64,000 bases of DNA, taken from NCBI RefSeq assembly GCF_946482605.1, contig NZ_CAMLSE010000013.1, forward strand, positions 124,001 to 188,000. The letters are read 5' to 3'. Under the pieces are notes generated by a model, which did not search any database, was not told the origin of the DNA, and saw nothing but the letters and a program-made list of their open reading frames with translations. Source of the stretch: an uncultured Dyadobacter sp. (GTDB lineage Bacteria; Bacteroidota; Bacteroidia; Cytophagales; Spirosomataceae). Below are positions 53,244-61,673 of the stretch, in pieces (the first letter of the stretch is position 1; the number at the start of each line of letters is the position of its first letter). The translations under genes and the position numbers were made by a program.

Positions 53244-56200
53244 ATGATCAAAAAAATTTACTTATGCTTCCGGCTGAGTATCTTCGGAAGAAGCGCGTTC
53301 CTTCCGGCCGTGCTGACGGGCCTGCTGGGCTCGTATACGGGGTTCGCACAGACGGCCATTACCGGCCAGGTCACATCGGATGACGACAAACTGCCCCTGG
53401 CGGGTGTCAGTGTTATTGAGAAAGGCACTACCAACGGCACCGTTACGGATGTCAACGGCAAGTACCAGCTCAATGTAAAAGGCAACGGTTCAGTACTGAC
53501 CTTTTCGTTTTTGGGATATGTATCACGCGATCTGAATGTGAGTGGCCGTTCTATCGCGGACGTGATCCTGCTCACGGACCAAAAGCAACTTCAGGAGGTG
53601 GTCGTCACTGCGTTGGGTATCAAAAAGGATGTCCGTAAACTGGGCTACGCCGTGCAGGAGCTGAAAGGCGAAAGCATTGTTACCGCGCGTGAGACCAACA
53701 TCGTGAATCAGCTGGCAGGCAAGGTGGCCGGTGTGACGGTCGTGGGGAGCCCTTCGGGTATCGGCGGTTCGGCGCGGGTTACGATCCGTGGAGAGCGGTC
53801 GGTGGATTTGAACAAAAACCAGCCCTTGTACGTGATCGACGGGGTGCCGATCAGCAACTCCATCACCGGCGGTTCGGGACAGGGCAACCTGGAAGTGGAT
53901 TTCGGGAATGGTGCGAGCTTCATCAACCCCGACGACGTGGAAACGATGAGCGTTTTGAAAGGACCCGCGGCTGCGGCTTTGTATGGTTCAAGAGCAGCCA
54001 ACGGGGTGATCCTGATCACCACCAAATCGGGTAAGGGTAACAAGGGTATCGGTGTGGAAGTGAATAGTAACACTACTTTTGAGCGCGCTTTGAAACTGCC
54101 TGAATATCAGAACAGATACGGACAAGGTAATGGCAACGGAGGCGACTTCGCATTTGTGAATGGCGCCGGCGGCGGTCTCACGGATGGTACCGACGAAGGT
54201 TGGGGGCCTGAATTCAAAGGCCAGAGCTACCCGCAATACAACTCGCCGCGTACCCTGAACGGACAGGCGATCCCTTTCCTGGGTGGCGATCTGAATGCCC
54301 CTGCGGGAAGTGTGATTACGCCTACTCCCTGGCTGCCGGATGTTGACGGGTTGAAAAACTTTTTGCAAACAGGCCGTACGCTGACAAACAACGTCGCATT
54401 GATCGGTAATAATGATCAGGGTAGCTTCCGTTTGTCGTACACGAACCTGGATCAGACCGGTATTGTGCCCAATACGGATCTGAAACGCCATACTGTTTCA
54501 TTGAGCGCGGGTTATAACCTGACGAAGAAGTTTTCGGCCAAGACATTCGTAAGCTACATCAAGAGCGCGAGCGGCAACCGCCCGTCGATCAGCTACGGTA
54601 CGGAAAGCATTATGTACCTGTTCAACTGCTGGCTGCCGCGTTCGGTGAAGGTTTCGGATATGGAACGTTTATGGATGAACGGACTGGAAGGCCGTCGTCA
54701 GTTTGGCTGGAACTATAACTACCACGATAACCCTTACCTGACGGTTTTCGAAAACACCAACGGACAGGATGTGAACCGCATTATCGGGAACGTCATATTG
54801 AAATACGACTTTACCGACTGGCTGAGCCTGCAAGTGCGTACCGCTACCGATTGGGGCAACGAGCGCCGCGAATACCGCCGCGCATTCAGTACGCAGCGTT
54901 TTCCATTCGGCCAGTTCCGCGAAACGAAGATCAACACAGAGGAACGTAACAGTGATTTCCTGTTATCTTTCAACAAGGATGTCAGCAAGGATTTCAACAT
55001 TTCGGCGACATTCGGTGGTAACCAGAACCGCCAGAGCTCTATTTATGACGAGGAAAATGCAGGCCAGCTGAACTTGCCGGGCATTTACAACCTGACCAAC
55101 TCCCGCATTGCACTCGTGGCTTCGCAGAGCAAAGTTGGCAAGCGCATCAACAGTTTGTACGGTTCCGCATCGGTTTCGTTCCGCAATTACCTGTTCCTGG
55201 ACGTTACCGCACGGAACGACTGGAGTAGCGCATTGACGCTCCCGACGGCATTGAAGCCATTCGGTTCTGAAAATAACTCATATTTCTATCCGTCGGTGGC
55301 ACTGAGTGCTGTGGTGAGCGATATGGTGAAGCTCCCGGAAGTGATTTCTTTTGCTAAGGCCCGTGCCAGTTTCGCGCAGGTAGGTAACGATACCGACCCA
55401 TTCACGTTCACACAAGCTTACAATCCAAGCACGCCTTACGGAAGCTCGCAAATCTACGGTGAAACCGATCGTTTGGCTAACCTGAACCTTAAACCGGAGA
55501 TTAGTACTGCTTACGAATTGGGTGCGGACCTGCGTTTCTTCAAGAACCGTGTAGGTCTGGATTTTACATACTATCAAAGCAAAACCAAGAACCAGATCCT
55601 GCAAATCCCGCTTTCGTCGACAACGGGCTACAATGGCCGTTTCTTCAATGCGGGTGAGATCAAAAACTGGGGCTTTGAAACCATGCTGAATGTAACACCG
55701 GTGGAAGTCAATGATTTCAAATGGAATATCGGGATCAACTTCTCCGCTAACCGCAGTAAAGTGCTCGAACTTTCCGACGGTATTACCAACTTCGTGATGG
55801 CGAGCAAGGGCGTAAGCATTGAGGCACGCGTGAACGAGCGGATGGGGGATATGTACGGTATCGCATTTGCGCGTGTACAAAATACCAACGCTTCGCTGCC
55901 TTACTATGATGCAACGGGCCAGAACGTAGGCCAGATCGTTTACAAAGACGGTCGCCCGGTGCCTACCACCAACGTTCAGAAAATGGGCAACTACAACCCC
56001 GACTGGCTGGCAGGTATTTCCAATCAGTTCAGCTACAAGAATGTGAAACTGAGCTTCCTTTTTGACATTCGTCACGGTGGAAAACTGTTCTCCGAAACGC
56101 AGGTTGTGGGACGTGAAGGCGGTATCATCAAAGAAACGCTGGAAGGACGCGCTGATGGCTACGACCTGACCAAAGCCGGCAATGGTGTGATCGGCGACGG

Positions 56201-56561
56201 TGTTGTGCAGAATGCAGATGGTTCTTTCTCCAAAAACGATGTGAAGCTGACAGCCCGCGCGTGGCATACCGCATTCACCGGTGGCCGTAATATCGCCGAA
56301 GGTGTGATGTACGACGCCTCATTCGTGAAGCTCCGCGAATTGCAGCTGGGTTACTCGATCCCTAACCGCCTCCTGGGCCGTTCGCCGATTAAGAACATCA
56401 CTATTTCTGTTGTAGGGCGTAACCTCGCATTGTGGTCGAAAGTACCTCACGTGGATCCCGAAACAATGTCTTACAACGGTGGAACCGCTTTGCCGGGTAT
56501 CGAATATATGTCGATCCCTTCGAGCCGCAGTTATGGTTTCAATGTGAGTTTCAAACTGTAA
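53244..56561 (+). CDS. SusC/RagA TonB-dependent transporter (no STN domain)
   Basis: The roughly 1105-residue protein starts at the ATG at 53244; a GTG two codons earlier is in frame. A signal segment leads to a carboxypeptidase-like domain (ITGQVTSDDDKLPLAGVSVIEKGTTNGTVTD), a TonB-box/plug start (QLQEVVVTALGIKKDVRKLGY), plug (NIVNQLAGKVAGVTVVGSPSGIGGSARVTIRGERSV) and barrel. Unlike the other SusC in the window it has no N-terminal STN domain, and no sigma or FecR gene is adjacent, so it is not expected to use surface signalling. The SusD gene follows 18 bases later. Its substrate is unknown. Confidence 0.93.
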   Translation: MIKKIYLCFRLSIFGRSAFLPAVLTGLLGSYTGFAQTAITGQVTSDDDKLPLAGVSVIEKGTTNGTVTDVNGKYQLNVKGNGSVLTFSFLGYVSRDLNVSGRSIADVILLTDQKQLQEVVVTALGIKKDVRKLGYAVQELKGESIVTARETNIVNQLAGKVAGVTVVGSPSGIGGSARVTIRGERSVDLNKNQPLYVIDGVPISNSITGGSGQGNLEVDFGNGASFINPDDVETMSVLKGPAAAALYGSRAANGVILITTKSGKGNKGIGVEVNSNTTFERALKLPEYQNRYGQGNGNGGDFAFVNGAGGGLTDGTDEGWGPEFKGQSYPQYNSPRTLNGQAIPFLGGDLNAPAGSVITPTPWLPDVDGLKNFLQTGRTLTNNVALIGNNDQGSFRLSYTNLDQTGIVPNTDLKRHTVSLSAGYNLTKKFSAKTFVSYIKSASGNRPSISYGTESIMYLFNCWLPRSVKVSDMERLWMNGLEGRRQFGWNYNYHDNPYLTVFENTNGQDVNRIIGNVILKYDFTDWLSLQVRTATDWGNERREYRRAFSTQRFPFGQFRETKINTEERNSDFLLSFNKDVSKDFNISATFGGNQNRQSSIYDEENAGQLNLPGIYNLTNSRIALVASQSKVGKRINSLYGSASVSFRNYLFLDVTARNDWSSALTLPTALKPFGSENNSYFYPSVALSAVVSDMVKLPEVISFAKARASFAQVGNDTDPFTFTQAYNPSTPYGSSQIYGETDRLANLNLKPEISTAYELGADLRFFKNRVGLDFTYYQSKTKNQILQIPLSSTTGYNGRFFNAGEIKNWGFETMLNVTPVEVNDFKWNIGINFSANRSKVLELSDGITNFVMASKGVSIEARVNERMGDMYGIAFARVQNTNASLPYYDATGQNVGQIVYKDGRPVPTTNVQKMGNYNPDWLAGISNQFSYKNVKLSFLFDIRHGGKLFSETQVVGREGGIIKETLEGRADGYDLTKAGNGVIGDGVVQNADGSFSKNDVKLTARAWHTAFTGGRNIAEGVMYDASFVKLRELQLGYSIPNRLLGRSPIKNITISVVGRNLALWSKVPHVDPETMSYNGGTALPGIEYMSIPSSRSYGFNVSFKL

Positions 56562-56579
56562 AACTTCAAGCGAAAAACA

Positions 56580-58106
56580 ATGAAAAAGCTAATTCCGATA
56601 TATATCATGGCCGCGCTGATCGTCTCAGGCGGGGCATGTACCAACGACTTTGAGGAAATCAATACCAACAATAACGTTCCGAACGACGTCACGCCCGATC
56701 TGCTGCTGGCCGGTGTGATCCGGAATATGGTCAACAGCCAGGTCAACGACGCGTGGGGCATCGGGAACATCGTGGTGCAGCACCATGCCAAGATCCAGTT
56801 CGTGAACGAGGACCGTTATTTGTGGGGACAGCAAAACAGTATCTGGGATAATGTGTATGGCAATATGCGTAACGTTAAAAACATCCTCGACCAGGTGGGT
56901 ACCGACGACGCCAATGCCTACAAGGGCATCGCGCTGATCCTGAAATCATGGATGTTCGCGCTGGCCACTGATGCTTACGGCGATATTCCTTATACCGAGG
57001 CGACGAAAGGAAAGACCGACGGCGTTTATCTGCCTAAGTACGACACGCAGGAGAGCGTTTATGCAGGTGTCCTGGCCGATCTTAAAACTGCCAACGATAT
57101 CCTCGCTACGAGCTCGACAGCTGTTTCGGGAGATATTCTTTTTGGCGGAGGTACAGGTTCGCTGATCAAATGGCGGAAACTGGCGAACTCTTTGCGCCTG
57201 CGTTACCTGATGCGCATTTCGAAGCAGAAAGATGTGAAGGCTGATATGCAGGCGATCCTTACAGATGCTGCGAAAAACCCGATTTTCGAAGGAATCCAGG
57301 ACAATGCTGAGCTGAAATACCTTGCGGCGGCTCCTAATCAATGGACGCTGTATGGCGCACGTGTGGGTTCATTCGACGAATTCCGTGTAAGCAAGACGCT
57401 GAGCGACCGCCTGAGTGCATTGAAAGACCCGCGCCTGACCGTATTCGGGCGCCCTTCACAATCGTCGGTAACGGCCGGCAAGCCGGTGATTGAAGGTGTA
57501 CCCAATGGATTGGGAGATGTGCCTGCATTGAACTACAATGGCGGTCCGCAAGGCGTTTCGCGCGTAGGCTACACGTTCGCATGCCTCGTGTGCAATGACC
57601 CCGGACAAGCAGCGCCGGACCCTTCTGCGCCACGCGGGATCATTATGAACTACTCCGAGTTGCAGTTCATCCTCGCCGAAGCGCGTGAAAAAGGAATGAT
57701 TACGACCGGAACGGCCGAGGGGTATTACACAAAAGGTGTCCAGAGCAATTTCGACTACTGGAAAAGTGTGGTACCATCGTCGTACGGCATTAACGTGACG
57801 CCGGACGCTTCTTACTATACGCAGGCGGGCGTCGCGTACACAGGTTCGAGCGCCGAGAAGCTGGGAAAAATCGCTTTGCAAAAATGGGTTGCCTACTATT
57901 TTAACGGACTGGAAGCGTGGTTCGATTGGCGCCGGACGGGCATGCCGGAGATTAAACCAGGCCCCGACAACCTGAATCAGAACAAAGTGCCGGTGCGTTT
58001 CATTTATCCATTGTCGGAGCAGTCGCTCAACGGCGCCAATCGTGAAGAAGCGGTGAAGCGGCAGGGTACGGATGATTTGAATACGCGGACATGGGTAGCT
58101 AAGTAG
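56580..58106 (+). CDS. SusD/RagB family nutrient-binding lipoprotein
   Basis: The 508-residue protein has a lipoprotein signal (MKKLIPIYIMAALIVSGGAC, Cys about 20) and SusD features: TNDFEEINTNNNVPNDVTPDLL, NILDQVGTDDANAYKGIALILKSWMFALATDAYGDIPYTEA, and a C-terminal VRFIYPLSEQSLNGANREEAVKRQGTDDLNTRTWW-like end. It pairs with the SusC just upstream as the extracellular substrate-binding component. A strong terminator lies 28 bases after the stop, ending the two-gene operon. Confidence 0.92.
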   Translation: MKKLIPIYIMAALIVSGGACTNDFEEINTNNNVPNDVTPDLLLAGVIRNMVNSQVNDAWGIGNIVVQHHAKIQFVNEDRYLWGQQNSIWDNVYGNMRNVKNILDQVGTDDANAYKGIALILKSWMFALATDAYGDIPYTEATKGKTDGVYLPKYDTQESVYAGVLADLKTANDILATSSTAVSGDILFGGGTGSLIKWRKLANSLRLRYLMRISKQKDVKADMQAILTDAAKNPIFEGIQDNAELKYLAAAPNQWTLYGARVGSFDEFRVSKTLSDRLSALKDPRLTVFGRPSQSSVTAGKPVIEGVPNGLGDVPALNYNGGPQGVSRVGYTFACLVCNDPGQAAPDPSAPRGIIMNYSELQFILAEAREKGMITTGTAEGYYTKGVQSNFDYWKSVVPSSYGINVTPDASYYTQAGVAYTGSSAEKLGKIALQKWVAYYFNGLEAWFDWRRTGMPEIKPGPDNLNQNKVPVRFIYPLSEQSLNGANREEAVKRQGTDDLNTRTWVAK

Positions 58107-58134
58107 GGAAGAAGGTAAAAGGCGCTCATAGTGA

Positions 58135-58165
58135 CGACAAAAGGCCCCACCGGGGCCTTTTGTCG
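58135..58165 (+). terminator. Strong terminator of the second SusCD operon
   Basis: CGACAAAAGGCCCC (58135-58148) pairs perfectly with GGGGCCTTTTGTCG (58152-58165) around a 3-base loop, followed by TATATTATT. It could act on both strands. Confidence 0.85.
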
Positions 58166-58184
58166 TATATTATTAACGTGTATT

Positions 58185-58318
58185 CTAGAAACAGGAGATG
58201 CCTCCGGCATCTTGCGCAGTGCGTGGTAGCAGAGTCGATCAGTTGCGGCGCTGGCCGCGGAGCGGCCTCCTGTTTATAGCAAGTATACATCGAAAGCTCA
58301 CACGACCCCAGCGGGGTC
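58185..58318. repeat. Multi-hairpin structured intergenic element
   Basis: An outer imperfect pair, CTAGAAACAGGAG (58185-58197) with CTCCTGTTTATAG (58267-58279), encloses AGATGCC-TCC-GGCATCT (58196-58212) and GGCCGC-GGA-GCGGCC (58253-58267). GACCCC-AGC-GGGGTC follows (58304-58318). Small hairpins with three-base loops inside a longer stem suggest a structured RNA or an interspersed repeat. The region contains no ORF. Confidence 0.6.
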
Positions 58319-58369
58319 TCCTGCTTCCGATGCCGATTTTCCCTTTGTCCTTTCCTCCTTCCTCCCTTT

Positions 58370-61249
58370 TTAATGCGCTTCCAGCCAGTTCGCGCCCACA
58401 CCAATCCCCGTTTCCATCCGCACGGCCATCGGGATCGCATTGCGCATGAGCTCATCGACCTTCTCTTTCAATAAGTCAATCTCGCTGTAATGCGCGTCAA
58501 AAACCAATTCATCGTGTACTTGCAGGATCATGCGTGATTTGAGTTTTTCAGCCTTCATCCAGTCGTGAATGTTGATCATCGCAACCTTGATCATATCGGC
58601 AGCAGAGCCCTGAATGGGGGCATTGATGGCGTTTCGCTCCGCATAGCCGCGGTTGGTCTGGTTGCGGGAGTTGATATCCGGCAGGTAGCGGCGACGGCCA
58701 AGGATGGTCTCGACATATTCCCGCTCGCGGGCGTCGTTCACGACCTTGTCCATATAACCCTTCACAGCCGGGAATTCTTCGAAATAAGCGCGGATGATCT
58801 CGCTCGCTTCCCCACGCGGAATGCTCAGTCGCTGCGCAAGACCGAATGCAGAAATACCGTAAATGATACCAAAGTTGACCATTTTGGACTTGCGGCGCAT
58901 ATCCGACGTCACTTCTTCCAACGGCACGGAAAACACTTTGCTCGCAGTGGTCGCGTGAATGTCGCGTCCCTGGTTGAATGCCTCCGTCATACTCGCATCG
59001 CCGCTGAAAGCCGCCATAATGCGGAGCTCGATCTGCGAATAATCCGCTGAAAGGATTTGGAAATCGCCATTGTCGGGCACAAATGCTTTCCGGATCTCAC
59101 GTCCGCGAGGCGTCCGGATGGGAATGTTTTGCAGGTTGGGGTTAGTAGAGCTCAAACGTCCGGTTGCTGCAACAGCCTGATTGTAAGAGGTATGAATGCG
59201 ACCGGTACGGCTGCTTACCATAGTCGGTAATGCATCCACATAGGTCGATTTCAGTTTTTGCAATTCACGATAATCAAGGATTTTACGTGCGATCAGGTGG
59301 TTGCTTTCGAGGTCGGAGAGAATTTCCTCTCCTGTTGCATACTGGCCCGTTTTGGTCTTCTTTGGTTTGTCGATCAGCTTCATTTTTTCGAACAGGACCT
59401 CACCGAGCTGCTTGGGCGAGCTGATATTGAAGGACTGACCGGCCGCTTCGTAGATTTCGCCTTCTGTTTGTCTCAGATCCAGTTCCAGCACCGCCGACAT
59501 ATCTTTCAACGCACCGATGTCCAGCCGCACGCCTGTATTCTCCATCGATGCCAGTACATTCAAGAGCGGCATTTCCACTTCCTGGAACAGCTTGGCGGCA
59601 TTTACTTTCGGCAGCTCCCTGCGGAAGATCGTGTTCAGCTGAAAGGTAATGTCTGCGTCTTCGCCTGCGTACTGGGCGATCTCGGGAATGGCTACGTCCC
59701 GCATATTTCCCTGCTTTCCCGCGCCTTTTTTGCCGATCAGCGTGGTGATCGACACCGGTTCGTAGTTGAGGTATGAAGCGGCCAGGATGTCCATTCCGTG
59801 GCGCTTGTCCGGTTCGAGCAGGTAGTGCGCGAGCATGGTGTCGCTCATTCTGCCCTTGACTTCCACACCATAGTTTTTGAGTACCAGCAGGTCATACTTG
59901 ATGTTCTGGCCTATTTTTTCGATGTTTTCATTTTCAAAAACACCTCTGAAATGTTCGACGATCTCCTGCGCTTTTTCGCGGTCGGCGGGCACCGGAATGT
60001 AGAATGCTTCACCGGCCAGATAGGAGAATGAAAGGCCTACCAGCTCGGCATCGATGGTATCGAGCGAGGTCGTCTCCGTGTCGAAGCAGAACGCGTCCTG
60101 CAAGCCCAGATAATGAGCCAGACTGGTCATAAGCTCGGGCGTATCCACGGTATGGTAGCGATGAAACGTGTTATCGATAGTCCGTTTGGTCGTTGGAATG
60201 CGGAGCTCTTCAAAGACATCCCCCCCAGGCTCCCCGTCGGAAAGGTCGCCGCTGACGGCAGCAGGCTGCTGGCCGATTTCTTCCGTGGGATTGCCGAACA
60301 GGTCCAGCTGGCCTTTGGTACTTTTGGCTGCGGCCGGACGGGCAATGGCGGGTGCAGCGGCGGATGCTGATGCGCCCAGAACGCGCGCTTTAAGTGTTTT
60401 GAATTCCAGCTCGTCAAAAAGCTCAGCGATCAGTTCCGCATTGGGTGCGCAGATCGTCAGATCTTCCGGGTCGAATGGGACGGGCACTTTGCAGTCGATG
60501 GTAGCGAGTTGCTTGCTGAGCACAGCCTTGTCAAAGTTCTCCCGGACCTTTTCACCCAGTTTTCCCTTGATCTCATCGGCGTGCGTGATCATGTTTTCGA
60601 TGGTATCGTACTCCTGGATCAGTTTCTGTGCCGTCTTTTCTCCGACACCCGGAATACCGGGAATGTTGTCGACGGCGTCCCCCATCAGTCCCAGGATATC
60701 GATCACCTGGTCGATGCGCTGAATCTGCCAGCGGTCAAGTATTTCCTGAACGCCCAGCACTTCGGCGCCTTTGCCGAGGAATGCGGGCTTGTACATGTGT
60801 ATGTATTGTTCAACTAATTGCCCGTAGTCCTTATCGGGTGTCATCATGAAAACCTCGAAGCCTTCCCGTGATGCTTCCTTGGCAATGGTACCGATGATAT
60901 CGTCGGCCTCGTAGCCGTCCAGTTCCAGAATGGGGATGCACATGCCTCTGAGCAACCGTTTCACAAGTGGGATGGCCACGGTGATATCCTCGGGCTGGGC
61001 TTCACGTTGTGCTTTGTAAGCCTCGAACTGAATGTGCCGGAAGGTAGGTGCAGCCGTATCGAATGCAACCCCGATGTGTGTGGGTTTTTCCTTTTGAAGT
61101 ACTTCCAGAAGGGTATTCGTAAAACCGAAAACAGCACTGGTATTCAGTCCCTTCGACGTGATACGGGGGGCTTTGATGAATGCGAAATGAGCCCTGTATA
61201 TCAACGCCATGGCGTCAAGAAGGAATAGCTTGTGAACGGGTTTTTCCAT
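58370..61249 (-). CDS. polA: DNA polymerase I
   Basis: The 959-residue protein has all three domains. Residues 1-290 are the 5'-3' exonuclease (LFLLDAMALIYRAHFAF, DGYEADDIIGTIA, PDKDYGQL, GDAVDNIPGIPGVGEKTA). Residues about 370-560 are the 3'-5' exonuclease with apparently intact motifs (FCFDTETTSLD, GQNIKYDLLVLKNYGV, YAGEDADITFQL). The rest is the polymerase (SSTNPNLQNIPIRTPRGREIR, LSADYSQIELRIMAAFSGD, MVNFGIIYGISAFGLAQ, LQVHDELVFDAH). It repairs DNA and processes Okazaki fragments. It stands alone on the minus strand with an AT-rich region upstream. Confidence 0.96.
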   Translation of the reverse strand: MEKPVHKLFLLDAMALIYRAHFAFIKAPRITSKGLNTSAVFGFTNTLLEVLQKEKPTHIGVAFDTAAPTFRHIQFEAYKAQREAQPEDITVAIPLVKRLLRGMCIPILELDGYEADDIIGTIAKEASREGFEVFMMTPDKDYGQLVEQYIHMYKPAFLGKGAEVLGVQEILDRWQIQRIDQVIDILGLMGDAVDNIPGIPGVGEKTAQKLIQEYDTIENMITHADEIKGKLGEKVRENFDKAVLSKQLATIDCKVPVPFDPEDLTICAPNAELIAELFDELEFKTLKARVLGASASAAAPAIARPAAAKSTKGQLDLFGNPTEEIGQQPAAVSGDLSDGEPGGDVFEELRIPTTKRTIDNTFHRYHTVDTPELMTSLAHYLGLQDAFCFDTETTSLDTIDAELVGLSFSYLAGEAFYIPVPADREKAQEIVEHFRGVFENENIEKIGQNIKYDLLVLKNYGVEVKGRMSDTMLAHYLLEPDKRHGMDILAASYLNYEPVSITTLIGKKGAGKQGNMRDVAIPEIAQYAGEDADITFQLNTIFRRELPKVNAAKLFQEVEMPLLNVLASMENTGVRLDIGALKDMSAVLELDLRQTEGEIYEAAGQSFNISSPKQLGEVLFEKMKLIDKPKKTKTGQYATGEEILSDLESNHLIARKILDYRELQKLKSTYVDALPTMVSSRTGRIHTSYNQAVAATGRLSSTNPNLQNIPIRTPRGREIRKAFVPDNGDFQILSADYSQIELRIMAAFSGDASMTEAFNQGRDIHATTASKVFSVPLEEVTSDMRRKSKMVNFGIIYGISAFGLAQRLSIPRGEASEIIRAYFEEFPAVKGYMDKVVNDAREREYVETILGRRRYLPDINSRNQTNRGYAERNAINAPIQGSAADMIKVAMINIHDWMKAEKLKSRMILQVHDELVFDAHYSEIDLLKEKVDELMRNAIPMAVRMETGIGVGANWLEAH

Positions 61250-61673
61250 GAGGTGATTTGATGATCGAAATTCAAATATAATGTAAGTGCGGTGACTGAA
61301 ACGGATTGCAGGCGGTTTTTTGTCGTTTTAGGAGAGAAGTATTAGACATTTTATATTATTAGTATTTATAAAAAGTATTATACTATTTAAAAGATACCAC
61401 CATATTAAAAAGCAATAGCGCTTGATTAGATATGATATGTATTCTACTAATTATAACATTTTAAAGTATATATATATATAGTACTTTTTATAAATTGAAA
61501 TGTATTTTATGTATAAAAAGTATAATATGATAGAATTATTTTAATGTATTCAATGGCTAAAAAGTTTAATATTTTTCATGCATATACTAATATTAAAAGT
61601 AAAATATTGTTTCCTGCTGCTTTTAATAGTTAACATATTGATAAACAATCTATTATAAACCAGCTGATGCCTT
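61250..61673. repeat. AT-rich gene-free region with inverted and direct repeats
   Basis: This 424-base gap lies between the divergent polA and S9 peptidase genes and is strongly AT-rich from about 61340 to 61660. TTTATAAAAAGTA (61365-61377) has a perfect inverted copy at 61482-61494, and AAAAAGTAT recurs at 61515-61523. A TATATATATATA run lies near 61468-61480. Both genes' promoters must lie here. No ORF is supported. Confidence 0.6.

Noticed and set aside
55278..56267. Minus-strand ORF of 329 codons opposite the second SusC gene
   Set aside because: Shadow of the SusC barrel region. It has no domain, no promoter and His/Val-rich content typical of antisense frames.
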